Of a DNA stretch of 64,000 nt, positions 13,401 through 23,598 are shown piece after piece (the first letter of the stretch is position 1; each line of letters starts with the position of its first letter). This DNA is from Dermanyssus gallinae. Taxonomy: Eukaryota > Arthropoda > Arachnida > Mesostigmata > Dermanyssidae. Position numbers and translations under genes: made by a program. The notes below the pieces were generated by a model. That model was given only the letters and a program-made list of their open reading frames with translations. It ran no database searches and had not been told where the DNA came from. The DNA lies in the NCBI GenBank assembly GCA_003439945.1, contig QVRM01002067.1:2268501-2332500 (forward strand), read 5' to 3'.

Positions 13401-14756
13401 GTGTAGCTCCATTTTTGCTCAGCCTGTTGTAATCCGTCTTACCCCGTGTGGCGCTGGCTTATTATCTGTGATTTACTGAAGTGACCTGCAATTTATAAAC
13501 TATCATGCAGTGAATGTATCTGCAGAGCATTAATGCACTAACACTCGCTATCGTTATTGTTGTTCTAAAGCATTTGCCCTTCTAACTCATGTTCGTTATT
13601 GAAGCCCTTCATCGTAATTTGCAAAGTCATCCATCAATATCCGTTTTCCAAGAGTTTGCCTTTGTAAGTTAATCTCTGTGTCTATTTGGTAGGAATTTAA
13701 CGAGAATTTGACATGGCAAAAACATTATGTTAGATCATCTTTGCTGTAGTGTCGATCGGGGCGAGGTCATTTTAAAGCCGCCTCGCACGCGAAACCGGCA
13801 CGATGGCTGCGTTAGCTCCTTTTTTGACGGGAGTAGTTCGGCGGGAGTTCTCGTAGTCTGGCCGTAGGTAGCGACATTGAAACGCCGCTTGGTGACAAAT
13901 AACAAAATCTCAATAACAATTCGATTAAGTGCCGCTAAGGTGGCAATCACTATTGGCCAGCCTGTCGGCCGACGATTCGGCTTGTAGTATCTGCGTAGCT
14001 TTACAAGCAGCGGCCGACGACCGTTTGTGCGCCCCGTTTGCTCTCGATTATCACGAGTTCACTCACAAGCAGGACAGAGGGATAGGGGGAGGTGGGGCAA
14101 ACTCGACTAGAGCGGTGGTGCAGGTGAATTACTGACTCTGTGTGGTCAGAGATGTGGCACACTTGATTTAGTAGCGGTAGGGCTTTACCTGTTATTTATC
14201 ACAGTTCAACACGACCACAGGAACCAGGGGCGGCGGTTACTCTTTGTTTCGATGACTGCCGAAGCATTAGGGGTCAGTCAGTGAGTAGCTGGTATTGCTA
14301 GAAATAAAAATACGACTGAGCTTCACTAGTACAAAGCAAAGTCATGGTGATCAGAAGTAAACAAAAGGAGAGAGAGAGAGAGATATGGGGGGGACGGAAA
14401 TAGAGAACCAGGGTCGAGTAGACAGATAAAGCAGTATTTAATTTATGTATGAGAGAGGGAGGGTTGGAGGGCTATTATTGGCAGCAAAAAGTTACCACTC
14501 CCGAAGCAGGCTCGGGACAATTTGAGCTAGCCAATGATTCTTGCCCCGAAGGCGCTTTGGCACTTCCTCAGGCCCCTGTACCCGCTCGCGTGTTGTGCTT
14601 CCCTTAGCTTTGTCCTGCCTTTGCAACAACGGCTTCCGTTCGTCACAGGAAGCATCGCGCGTCCATCTACTCTCGACACTTACTTACTCGCTTGCTCACT
14701 TTGTCCACGGCCGCGGCGTAATCTAGTTAACGAGGTGCCATCTTAGCTCGGATCTC

Positions 14757-14842
14757 CGTTGCTCAGCCGGCCGAGCGGCCTTGCTGTTAGTGCGGGACTG
14801 AGCAATCCAGCGTCGGTCGAACGATCTCGCGCTCGTCTACGA
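14757..14842 (+). repeat. tRNA-like fragment, possible SINE head
   Basis: Contains CAGCCGGCCGAGCGGCC, resembling the A box and D arm of a Leu/Ser-type tRNA, and GTCGGTCGAACGATC about 50 bases later, resembling a B box. It does not fold obviously into a full tRNA (no clear acceptor stem), so a SINE head or tRNA relic is more likely than a functional tRNA. Confidence 0.35.
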
Positions 14843-14963
14843 CCCAATAGTTACCATCGGTCCCATCGTTCATTGAAAAAAACTGCTGAGCTGGTATCGG
14901 AAATGTACAGTGTTACCGGTTGGCTCTAGTTCAAGTTTGCTATGTACGACACAAACGAACATA

Positions 14964-14966
<3 letters not shown>

Positions 14967-15001
<35 letters not shown>
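14967..15001. repeat. (TA)n microsatellite
   Basis: About 35 bases of alternating AT. Confidence 0.95.
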
Positions 15002-15002
<1 letters not shown>

Positions 15003-15612
15003 CACGGAGAAACCCTCATTATCACATAAAGAAGTGTATGTACAAGTTTCGTCCCACAGACGCAATCGTTGTTTAAGATATCATAGACACTTTTAGTGAG
15101 TTAGTCTGCATATTTGTCAACTATGCTTTGTTCAATGAAGATTTTTGCAATTTATTTTTAATGGCGCACCCACGACCATAGAATCTAACGACACAAGCCC
15201 AAATGCATAGCTCGAAAAAGATTGTTGTGGCGCTGTTCCCCTGAAGCGTCACCCAGACGTACATCTGACGCACCCCCAAGAGGGAATTGATCATTTGATG
15301 TTATAGCTAAAAAATATCCGCAATGTAAATAAATCGCTTATTCAATATAGGTAGACGATATTCATAAATTACCTTTTTTACTGTAGTTTGTTCAAAGCGA
15401 CTGTATTCTGTGATATTTTCTGTGAGCACATCATCATGTGAAAACCTTGAATAGCAGGCCTGGTAATAAGGCGCCCATCTTAGCCCGCTTCGAGGCATTT
15501 GTTGTGATGCCTTGGATTTTGCGATGATACATCACATATGTGAACATATATATAATGTATCATTCTACGAAACCAATGGCGTCACAACAAATCATTAAAG
15601 GAATTGCGCATA

Positions 15613-15614
<2 letters not shown>

Positions 15615-15675
<61 letters not shown>

Positions 15676-15727
15676 CCAATTTATGGTGAATAAACTTGAA
15701 ACAATATATATATATATATATATATAT
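15615..15727. repeat. Two (TA)n tracts
   Basis: A 60-base TA tract (15615-15674) and a 24-base one (15704-15727), separated by 29 unique bases. They lie only about 80 bases upstream of the next coding exon. Confidence 0.95.
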
Positions 15728-15807
15728 GTTTTAATCGTAAGAAGTGCGCATATACGTATGAACATATATAATATATGCGCATTTGGTTACGTGCGGTGAA
15801 TCGACAG

Positions 15808-15966
15808 GCAACGTGGGCGGCAGTTTCGCGATACAACCGCAGCTGGGTACGTTGAGCGTGGCGAAGCCCCTCAACCAGCAGGCGCTTCCCGAGTACTACC
15901 TCGTTGTGCGGGCATCGGATCACGGTTCGCCTTCGCTCAATGCCACCGTCACTGTTCACGTCAAAG
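15808..15966 (+). CDS. kug: Fat-like cadherin, short cadherin exon
   Basis: About 53 residues, phase 1 in and out. The acceptor is aatcgacag, which has an unusually weak pyrimidine tract because a TA-rich region precedes it. It encodes the second half of a cadherin repeat (LNQQALPEYYLVVRASDHG). It joins 18957 to read HVKVTVATNAPPRF, a degenerate linker without the usual DxNDN. The frame is open through the donor, but acceptance of this start rests on the perfect join to the preceding exon. Confidence 0.85.
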
Positions 15967-16505
15967 GTAACGTCAAAAAGTAGCCGCAGCAGAAGCAGCA
16001 ACAACAACAATAATAATGACGCCTGGGTGGATCCAATCATACCGCTGTGTATAACGCTGGGGTAACGATAGACATAACGCTTCAAGCATTTTATAACATG
16101 CTGTAGTTATACGAAACCTAGTTGCTGCATAATGTGTCTCGTCGATGTGTTTATTCGGCGACTTACTATGCTCCAGATGAATGCGTTCGATTGCGTTATT
16201 TGCTGAAAACAGTCGGTGTCGCGTTTGCCATTGTGTGTCTCTCGCATATATATATACGTATATACAGAGATAATTAGGCAGCAATAATGACCGCTGGCTA
16301 CCGATAATCCTTCTCATATATATAGTATATCTCTGGGACGGCTAGATGAAGGTGTTCTGCGGCTTTCATGCCACGAATAGTTAAGGGCTGGATTCCGGCG
16401 CGACGCATAGCGGGTAAATGTTGAGGCCTTATATACATAGAAAATATTTTGATGATAGATTAATCATTTACAATACGCTTGCACACTCGGCAGTGCTCGC
16501 CTTCG

Positions 16506-16590
16506 ATATATATATATATATACATACATATATATATACATACATATATATATATATATATATACATACATATATATATACATACATACT
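16506..16590. repeat. TA/TACA simple repeat
   Basis: Alternating AT interrupted by repeated ACATAC units. Confidence 0.9.
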
Positions 16591-16789
16591 TACTTTCTAT
16601 TTATTGTGTCCAAGGTTGCTTTTATAAAACATCGTGGACTACATTTACGGCAACAAGGTTGAGAGCTCACTATAAAATAAGGACAGCAAATGCTAAAACA
16701 GCGAAAGTTTACTAGAAGAGTTGTTGACCGATCGTAAGAGTAAATATTGCCAACCGACATAACTCCGTAATTTTTCGTCGACCTACCGC

Positions 16790-16990
16790 AGAACATGGCG
16801 GCCGAATTTTATCGACAGAGAATTTTAGAAGGGCACAAAGCCACTTCAAAGACCGACATAGGATGTTCCAACTGAACGGGCCATTTGCCCACGCGAACAG
16901 AACTTTACGGAAGTGGTGCAAGGAGCACTATTTGATTCCAAAATTTGGACGAGCTCAAGCAAGCCTTTCGCAGGCAGTTATACAAACTCG
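16790..16990 (+). mobile_element. Possible DNA-transposase N-terminal relic
   Basis: The + strand reads EFYRQRILEGHKATSKTDIGCS and, in a shifted frame, ANRTLRKWCKEHYLIPKFG. The order (RQRIL, a small helix with GCS, then RxLRKW) is like the DNA-binding N terminus of Tc1/mariner-superfamily transposases. It is short and frame-shifted. Weak call. Confidence 0.3.
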
Positions 16991-17183
16991 ACGTTTCCAG
17001 CCTTGACTAATAGCGTTTTAAGGAGGCTACAGGCGTATGTGACAAACAAGGCAAATTATTTGAGTGATATATAAAATACTCTATAACCATGTCATTTGCC
17101 TGAAAGGCTAAGGTATTGCTAGGCTAGTATCTATTGTTGTTTTGTAGTGGGCTCTCAAAGTTGTCGCTATACGTATGACCTAC

Positions 17184-17205
17184 TATATATATATATATAT
17201 GTGTA

Positions 17206-17265
<60 letters not shown>
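17184..17265. repeat. (TA)n microsatellite at R2-type element junction
   Basis: About 82 bases of alternating AT with two TGTG interruptions near the left end. The truncated R2-type element begins within about 25 bases of its right end. Confidence 0.95.
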
Positions 17266-17266
<1 letters not shown>

Positions 17267-17288
17267 TCTATACTATAAACTCTCATAG

Positions 17289-18650
17289 AATTTGGACAAG
17301 AATGTCGCACATTTCGGCCAACTAGGGGTGTTGGGCAGGGAGATCCTCTGTCCCCCCTCTTATTTAATCTAGTTCTCGACGACATTCTTTCAAAATTAGA
17401 CAAAACTAATATCGGGTACCAACTTACTGATGACTTCCGCCTCATATTTTTGAAAGACTTTCTCATTCCCCGTCTCCTATATAAACTGGTCTCCGGTCCC
17501 AGACCATCTTACGCACTCCTTAGTGACCTAGATAAAGAGATCAGAAAGGTTGTTAAGTCGAAATGGCTTAAGCTCGAAAACTCGGTGCCGAACGCCTACC
17601 TGTACACGCACACAGCACACGGCGGTCTGGACATCCCCTGCCTCCAAACATTCATTCCCAGACTCCGCCTCTCCCGCCTGACAGCACTACAACACTCCAC
17701 GCACCTTGGGGTCCAATGGATGCTAACCACCGAGCACTTTAAAAAAGATCTTGCGAAAACAAGACGTCTTTGCGAGCGCTTGGGAACCTCCATTGAGACC
17801 GCTACACGCCGATTACTGGTCTCAACAACTACACAACACGTTTTATGCGGCACATTTTAAAAAAGCACACGAAACGCCCTTTGTACATTACTGGATTAAG
17901 GGTGTGCCCTACCTATCTAGTAAGGAGTATTTAAACCTACTAAAGCTCAGGATCAACGCACTACCAACGCGTGCCAGATTGGCCAGGGGACGCCCGGGCT
18001 ACAACAAACGTTATAGACACGGGTGTCATGCGCCTGAAAGGTTGGCTCATGTCGCTCAGATGTGCGATACAACACACAAACAAACCATAAAGAGACATGA
18101 CGACGTCTGTGATCGCGTGGCGCGTCTTCTTCGCGAAAGGGGTCATAAGGTGGTTCGTGAGCGAGTATTCCGTCGACCGGGCGCACCGGGTCTAAAGCCC
18201 GACCTCGTAATAACAACACCTACCGAGGTCTGGGTTTTAGATGCCGAGGTTTGCGGCCCGAACCGGGACCTGGCAAAAGCACGGCAAGACAAGATCGCCA
18301 AATATGACGTCGAGTTCCTAAGAGCGGCGCTCCCCGACCCGCAAAAACCTCGCAGATTCGGATTCATCACTATCTCAATGACTGGTGTATGGGACGAAAT
18401 CTGCGAGGACGCTCTTGGAGCTCGGCGTCACGAAGAGGAATCTTATGGATCTCACCGTTTTAACTTTGCAAGGAACCTTGAGGATATACCGCTCGCACCG
18501 GGTCCATAAGAGCGGGGGCTACCATCAAGCAAGGACATGGACAACTGACTCTTAACTTCACGTGACACCTTTTTACCACCATTTTTATTAAGGCGAGCAC
18601 TGCCGAGTGTGCAAACGTATTGTAAATGATTAATAAATCATCACAATATT
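17289..18650 (+). mobile_element. 5'-truncated R2-type (RLE) retrotransposon
   Basis: A dead non-LTR element with a restriction-like endonuclease, inside a kug intron. The first segment (17289-17470) is reverse transcriptase: RGVGQGDPLSPLLFNLVLDD. An internal deletion then removes the catalytic (Y/F)xDD block, and the frame runs directly into the thumb (FLIPRLLYKLVSG, HGGLDIP) up to a stop at 17860. In a second frame (17751-18509) lies the C-terminal part: a Cys/His cluster (CHAPERLAHVAQMC, then H) and the nuclease signature KPDLVITTPTEVWVLDAEV (PD then D). This architecture is R2/R4-like. The 5' truncation abuts (TA)n. The 3' end is placed near 18650 from a short A/T-rich tail and is uncertain. 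Confidence 0.85.
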
Positions 18651-18956
18651 TTCTAGACGCGGAACCTCTACGGATGAATTGTCAGTTGCTGCAAGTGCAC
18701 TAACTGAGCATGCCTCGGTCTGTATTGTACTGCAGTACACGACGGCTATAGGGTCTTGAAGAGAAGGACAATTTATGTATGAGTATGTACATATGTTTTG
18801 GAACATGTGTAGGAACGTCTCGGTTTATTACGCCATTACTGATATTACGCAGGTGCATTAGATGCGACTCCTGATATATCGACTGACCCGTTGTTGTTTT
18901 TATTTCTGGTTCGTCTGTATAGTTGTTTAATATTGCCGTTAACGTTATTGTTACAG

Positions 18957-19138
18957 TTACGGTGGCAACAAATGCTCCGCCACGATTTGAAGCGGACACC
19001 AAAATCGTTGAAGTTCCAGAGAATGAACCGCTCGGTACGCCAATTGTTGTGGCTCATGCACAAAGTGGATCCGCTCTGTACTACGATATTTCCATGGGAA
19101 ACGACGAAGGATGCTTTGTCATAGATCAAAGCTCTGGT
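18957..19138 (+). CDS. kug: Fat-like cadherin, short cadherin exon
   Basis: About 60 residues plus the split first codon, phase 1 in, phase 0 out. The acceptor is ttattgttacag and the donor gtaagt. It begins the repeat after a degenerate linker (NAPPRFEADTK), with VPENEPLGTP and FVIDQSSG, the usual end of the cadherin FxID..tG strand. It joins 19388 as QSSG-IVTTACVLDYE. The two short exons on either side of the R2-type insertion splice in frame, so the insertion does not itself break the gene. Confidence 0.87.
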
Positions 19139-19387
19139 GTAAGTTTGAACATTTAAAGATGTGTAGATTTAATTATGTAGATAAATATATCAAGACATAA
19201 CTTAGCACATTTGGCACATTAAGACTGTGCAGGTAGATATATTAATATATAATTTAGCACAAAACAAAAAAGTGCATGTGCATATTACACCGTAGAAAAC
19301 GGGTAAATTAGATAAGCAAATGTTAGATGGGCCTGCGGGCTCCGGTAGTGCTGACCCTTACGTGCAATTGACATCGTGGCATTGCAG

Positions 19388-20060
19388 ATCGTTACGACGG
19401 CTTGCGTGCTCGATTACGAGACGCGCCAGCAGTACGTTATCGTCGTGCGGGCGACGAATCTCGTGTACGCGATCGCCGAGATGGCTTTGACCATCCACGT
19501 GGTCGACGTCAACGACAATGCGCCCGTCCTCCAGCCGACGAGTTACGTCGGTGTCATCAGCGAGGCAGCGGAGCCGGGCAGCGTCGTTATGACCAACGAC
19601 TCGTTACCGCTCGTCGTTACGGCAACCGATGCCGACCGTGACATTAACGCCCACTTGACGTTCGCCCTGGTCGACTCGTGGGCGCGCCGTTTCTTCCGTA
19701 TTGACCCATCGACGGGATCCCTCTCGGCGGCTCACCAGTTGGATCGTGAGCTGCGCGACTTCTACTCGTTTGGCGTCGAAGTGTGCGACAACGGCCGTCC
19801 GACGGTGCTGTGCAGCCGCGTGCCGGCCAAGGTGGTCGTGCACGTGCTCGACGTCAACGACTGTCCGCCGCAGTTTGAACGCGAGTTTTACAACGTCACA
19901 CTCGTGCTGCCCACGCACCAGGGCGTGACGGTGGCCCGCTTAGTGGCCACCGATGCTGACGTCGACCCTGTCATCCGTTACGCGATCGTCACCGGCAATT
20001 CCGAGCAACACTTTTCCGTCGATTCCGTTACCGGGCTAGTCAAAGTCAACCAGTCCAATG
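19388..20060 (+). CDS. kug: Fat-like cadherin, exon with ~2 cadherin repeats
   Basis: About 224 residues, phase 0 in, phase 1 out. Linkers DVNDNAP (about residue 42) and DVNDCPP (about 158) are canonical, as are LDREL and DADRD. It is GC-richer than the surrounding intron. The open frame continues past the donor gtgagc at 20061, but that extension reads into a (CA)n tract and is intron. Confidence 0.9.
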
Positions 20061-20082
20061 GTGAGCACCAAAACGCCCTCCT

Positions 20083-20103
20083 GACACACACACACACACA
20101 CAC
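20083..20103. repeat. (CA)n microsatellite
   Basis: Ten CA units, 23 bases inside the intron after the donor at 20061. Confidence 0.95.
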
Positions 20104-20486
20104 GGTCAGTTCACTGAAACCAACACCACATATCTACATTAACAGAAAACACCGGAAAACGTTATTTTGCTCGGTTTATTGTTCGGGCAGCCTACAGAGT
20201 GTCATAGCAGATAGTTCGTTGCATAGGTTCGAGAACGTTCCTCATAATTTCGATGAACCATTTATTCCGTACAAATTGCATTTGCTTGACCTTTTATTTT
20301 GTAAAAATCGGTTCAATAGATAAATAAACGATTCAATCACTAGATTGGGAATAGGCTTACGGAGATCCTTTTAATAACGCCACTATTTATCGCCATTGCA
20401 GGTATTCCGTATATATTACTACACATTCGTCGTCCTATCCGACTCGAGATCTAGGCTAGGTCCTTACTCAGATACGTTGTTTTCAG

Positions 20487-21398
20487 ACATGCTGGACATC
20501 TACCGGCTGATCGTGGCAGCTAACGACGGCCTACACGAACGGACAACATCTCTTTATATACGGGTCGTACAGAGTCCTTCTGGCATGCACGGAACTGCGG
20601 GCAGTAGCGCAGCTGGAGCATCCTTTCGGTTTTCATATGCTCGCTACGAGAGTCGCGTTATCGAAAACATCGACGCGGCCAAGACACCGCTGCTTGTGCT
20701 CACTACCATCGGCACACCGCTATTGGAGCACGTACGATTTACCCTTCTCAACGAGGAGGATAAGTTCTCGGTCGGAGAGACGTCGGGCGCTCTTTTCATG
20801 CGTCCGGGCGTGCGTTTCGACCGCGAACAGCAGGCAAGCTACCGACTCGTCGTGAAAGCTGAAGCAACGGCCAGCGATCGCGTTGCCAGTACCCTCATTG
20901 ACGTCGCCGTCGAAGACCAGAACGATAATCCACCCACGTTCGTCGATACGCCCTATCATTGCGTCGTGCCCGTCGAGGCGGGAAAAGGCGAGTTGGTGCA
21001 GCGGGTCCGAGCCGAGGATCCAGATGAGGGCGCGAATGGTCAGGTGCTCTACTATTTGCGCGATGACTACAAAGGCGTCTTCGATATCGGTACGCAGAGT
21101 GGCAACATCACGTTGCGTAAGCATCTGCCTGCGCACATTACTCGATACACGCTTACTGTCGTGGCCAAAGACGCCGGATCGCCGCCGATGTATTCGGAGG
21201 TGCAGGTGCCGGTAAAAGTGGTGACACGCACAATGCCTGCCTTCGAAAAGCAGTTCTACAGCGCGCGGATCAAGGAAAACCATACGCCGAACGAACCGAT
21301 CCTATCTCTAACCGCGCAGAGCCCACGAGGCCGTCCACTCATCTACGATATCACTGGCGGCTACCGCAAGGAGGACTTTCGCCTCGACTACCAGAGTG
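20487..21398 (+). CDS. kug: Fat-like cadherin, exon with ~3 cadherin repeats
   Basis: About 304 residues, phase 1 in and out. I chose the acceptor gttttcag at 20486, which gives NQSN-DMLDIYRLIVAANDG across the junction, the expected LDxxxYxLxVxAxD strand; an earlier AG at 20401 would add about 28 unrelated residues. Only DQNDNPP is a canonical linker. The first linker is replaced by a Ser/Gly/Ala-rich insert (SGMHGTAGSSAAGAS) and the third is degenerate (KVVTRTMPAF). Confidence 0.87.
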
Positions 21399-21870
21399 GT
21401 ATGAAACAATACATATCGAGTGAACAGTTTCTCGGCGCCTGTCCATTCAATTGCAATTGTGACTAGCTTTGATAATCATAGATAATATTGCAGCTTTTTG
21501 TATCGTAAGATGAATGCCAATACCCGAGATTTAGCATGATAGGATGCCCGAGGCGTCTTTGTTGTATGACCTTAAAACAAATTAGCTCTAAAAGTGCTTT
21601 GTATATACACTAATGTGTATGTATATACAAGGCTGCTCAAAACGTTTTTAAAGTGAAAAACAAGAATCGTCCATATTGTTGTTTACATTTTGTACTCGAT
21701 ATACTCCTCGAGAAGCTCAATACACTTTTACAGTCGAGATTCCAGAGCATTTAGACTGAAGACAAAAACCTAAAAAAATTATGCTTGAAAACCGCTTGAA
21801 GCTCTTATTTTTCATTTTCCAGAATCGTGTTGATGCGTTGCACGGGAAATGTATTCAAAGAAAATTGTAA

Positions 21871-21904
<34 letters not shown>
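21871..21904. repeat. (TA)n microsatellite
   Basis: About 34 bases of alternating AT. Confidence 0.95.
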
Positions 21905-21907
<3 letters not shown>

Positions 21908-22839
21908 TTGGTATTCAAGTTTTTATAACGTGCCTCACATAAAAACGCGTGTGACAGAGGATGGCTCTTGACTTTTGCCAGAGTACTGGTTCGAGTGTTT
22001 GTTACTAAATAACTTACGTCATAGCACTTTGCGTGCCAGTTGGCTGCTTGATATATTAATTTCGTTTGAGATCGTTTTGACATTATGTTTGGTATTCAAG
22101 TTTATCGACTTTTCTACTTTGCGGGTTCAACAATATATGTTTTTCTTTTTTGTGCATGCTATTAGCATTTAGTCTGCGAATGCTTTTGACCTTTAAGCTT
22201 GTGAATGTGTTTTACTTTAAAGTTTGCTGATTTGGTTTTTGTTGTGTGACACCCGTTTTGCCGTGCTTTCTCTACGTGTGCTTTCCAGGACCTAACAGTG
22301 CTAATTCGCCTTGTGAGTATCATTTTTGCTTTATTGATTCAACACGTTTATTGCTTATAACTGTTGCTTATATGCTGTGTATATTTGTTTTGTTTGCCAT
22401 AACTACATGCATCATTATATAATATAGGGTCGGTTAGATTGTTCATTTTATTTACCGCAATTTAGTTTTAATTTCCTTGCATGTGACTTTTTTTAGTATT
22501 TGAATATATACCATTGGTTTTACCATCTTGGTCAGACGATTATGTGAGTCAATAATACTCTTCCTCAACGTAGTCATAGATTTACCTGCAACACATTGAT
22601 TACGGGTAATTTGAATGATATCCACATTTTTAAAGAGGTTTATAATTATTATGATCAATACTATGATTTTGCTATTATTTTCACTGGGAGAGGTTTGAAG
22701 AGAGCCAAAGAGGGACGATAATCTTGTGGCGCCAGATTGAGACTGTGAGAAGGGTATGATGGATGGTCGGATTAGGAATGTATCCAAAAGTCTATAAACC
22801 ATCAGAAGTGGCTAAACTTCGCCTATTGGGTTTTTGATC
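21905..22839. other. Intron sequence, no gene
   Basis: AT-rich. A minus-strand open frame at 22452-22802 is low-complexity in part and not recognised. Confidence 0.5.
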
Positions 22840-23063
22840 TTGTGAAGAAAATTAAATTTCCCGACGGAGTCAATTTCTATTGGAATGGAAGTGTGACTAA
22901 ACAAAATTGTAGCTTCTGTGCAATCGAGAACCCTTACGCGATCCACAAAGACCCGTTACATGTGACATGTTTGATAGTCCGGTTCGGCCTCTGGTCCCAA
23001 GGAAAAACTGCCCCTATTTTTTTAAAAGGGAAAGCTGGACCCTATTTTTTCATTCCACGATGA
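22840..23063 (+). mobile_element. DDE transposase fragment (Tc1/mariner superfamily)
   Basis: The reading FYWNGSVTKQNCSF, AIENPYAIHKDPLH and KAGPYFF, in this order, matches the central block of an arthropod transposase family that typically reads F-NG-VNKQN-R-W, ENP-V-H--PLH, then IGPYFF. Only this block of about 73 residues is present, without a start, the first catalytic Asp or the C terminus. It lies about 330 bases upstream of the RLE element. The family assignment is from memory of the motif pattern. Confidence 0.6.
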
Positions 23064-23424
23064 ATGGCGAGCGGTGATCAATAATCCCTGTTGCCTTCAA
23101 GATTTTGGTGACCGCCGTTAAACTTTTTGCGAGGTTTTTGAAAAGTAAAGTGTAGTAATACCACAACCATCAGCGAACTACTGATGTGAATTAAAGCGCA
23201 TGATTGACCAAATTGAGCCTGATTCGTGTGAAAAAGTGCTAACAAGTTGAATGTCCCGTAACTTTATCGTCATAACTTCGTGTTCATATATATTTCTGAA
23301 TGTGTGCTAGCTCTATAGTGGAAGTAGTCGCGGTCTTGATCCCGGCGACACATACCCTTTAGACGATATTTCCTAAGATTGGAAGATTTGGGTTATAAAG
23401 TTATCAAAAAAGTTATTATTATAA

Positions 23425-23598
23425 AAAAAAGTTATTACGTCTCGCAGAGATGTTGGAGGCGCCTTAACAGACGTCGCTCGGATGTTAGAGGGTATCAGCC
23501 CTGATCTGGCAGCAACTTTGAAAACGATTGCGGAAGCCCTGAAACCTCTATTGGCTCTCCTTCCACTCGCAGAGAAGCTCAAAGCCTTTGCATCATAA
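23425..23598 (+). CDS. 5'-truncated upstream ORF of the RLE element
   Basis: An open frame of 57 codons ending in TAA at 23596-23598. It is rich in Ala and Leu with heptad-like spacing (ALTDVARMLEGI, ALKPLLALLPLAEKL), suggesting an amphipathic helix or coiled coil. Its stop overlaps the next start as TAATG: the last A of TAA is the A of the ATG at 23598. It may be the end of an ORF1 whose beginning was lost, or just a leader. No homology recognised. Confidence 0.45.
   Translation, partial: KKVITSRRDVGGALTDVARMLEGISPDLAATLKTIAEALKPLLALLPLAEKLKAFAS

Noticed and set aside
20401..20486. Alternative acceptor for the exon starting at 20487
   Set aside because: It would insert about 28 residues without cadherin character; the 20486 acceptor gives the expected strand.
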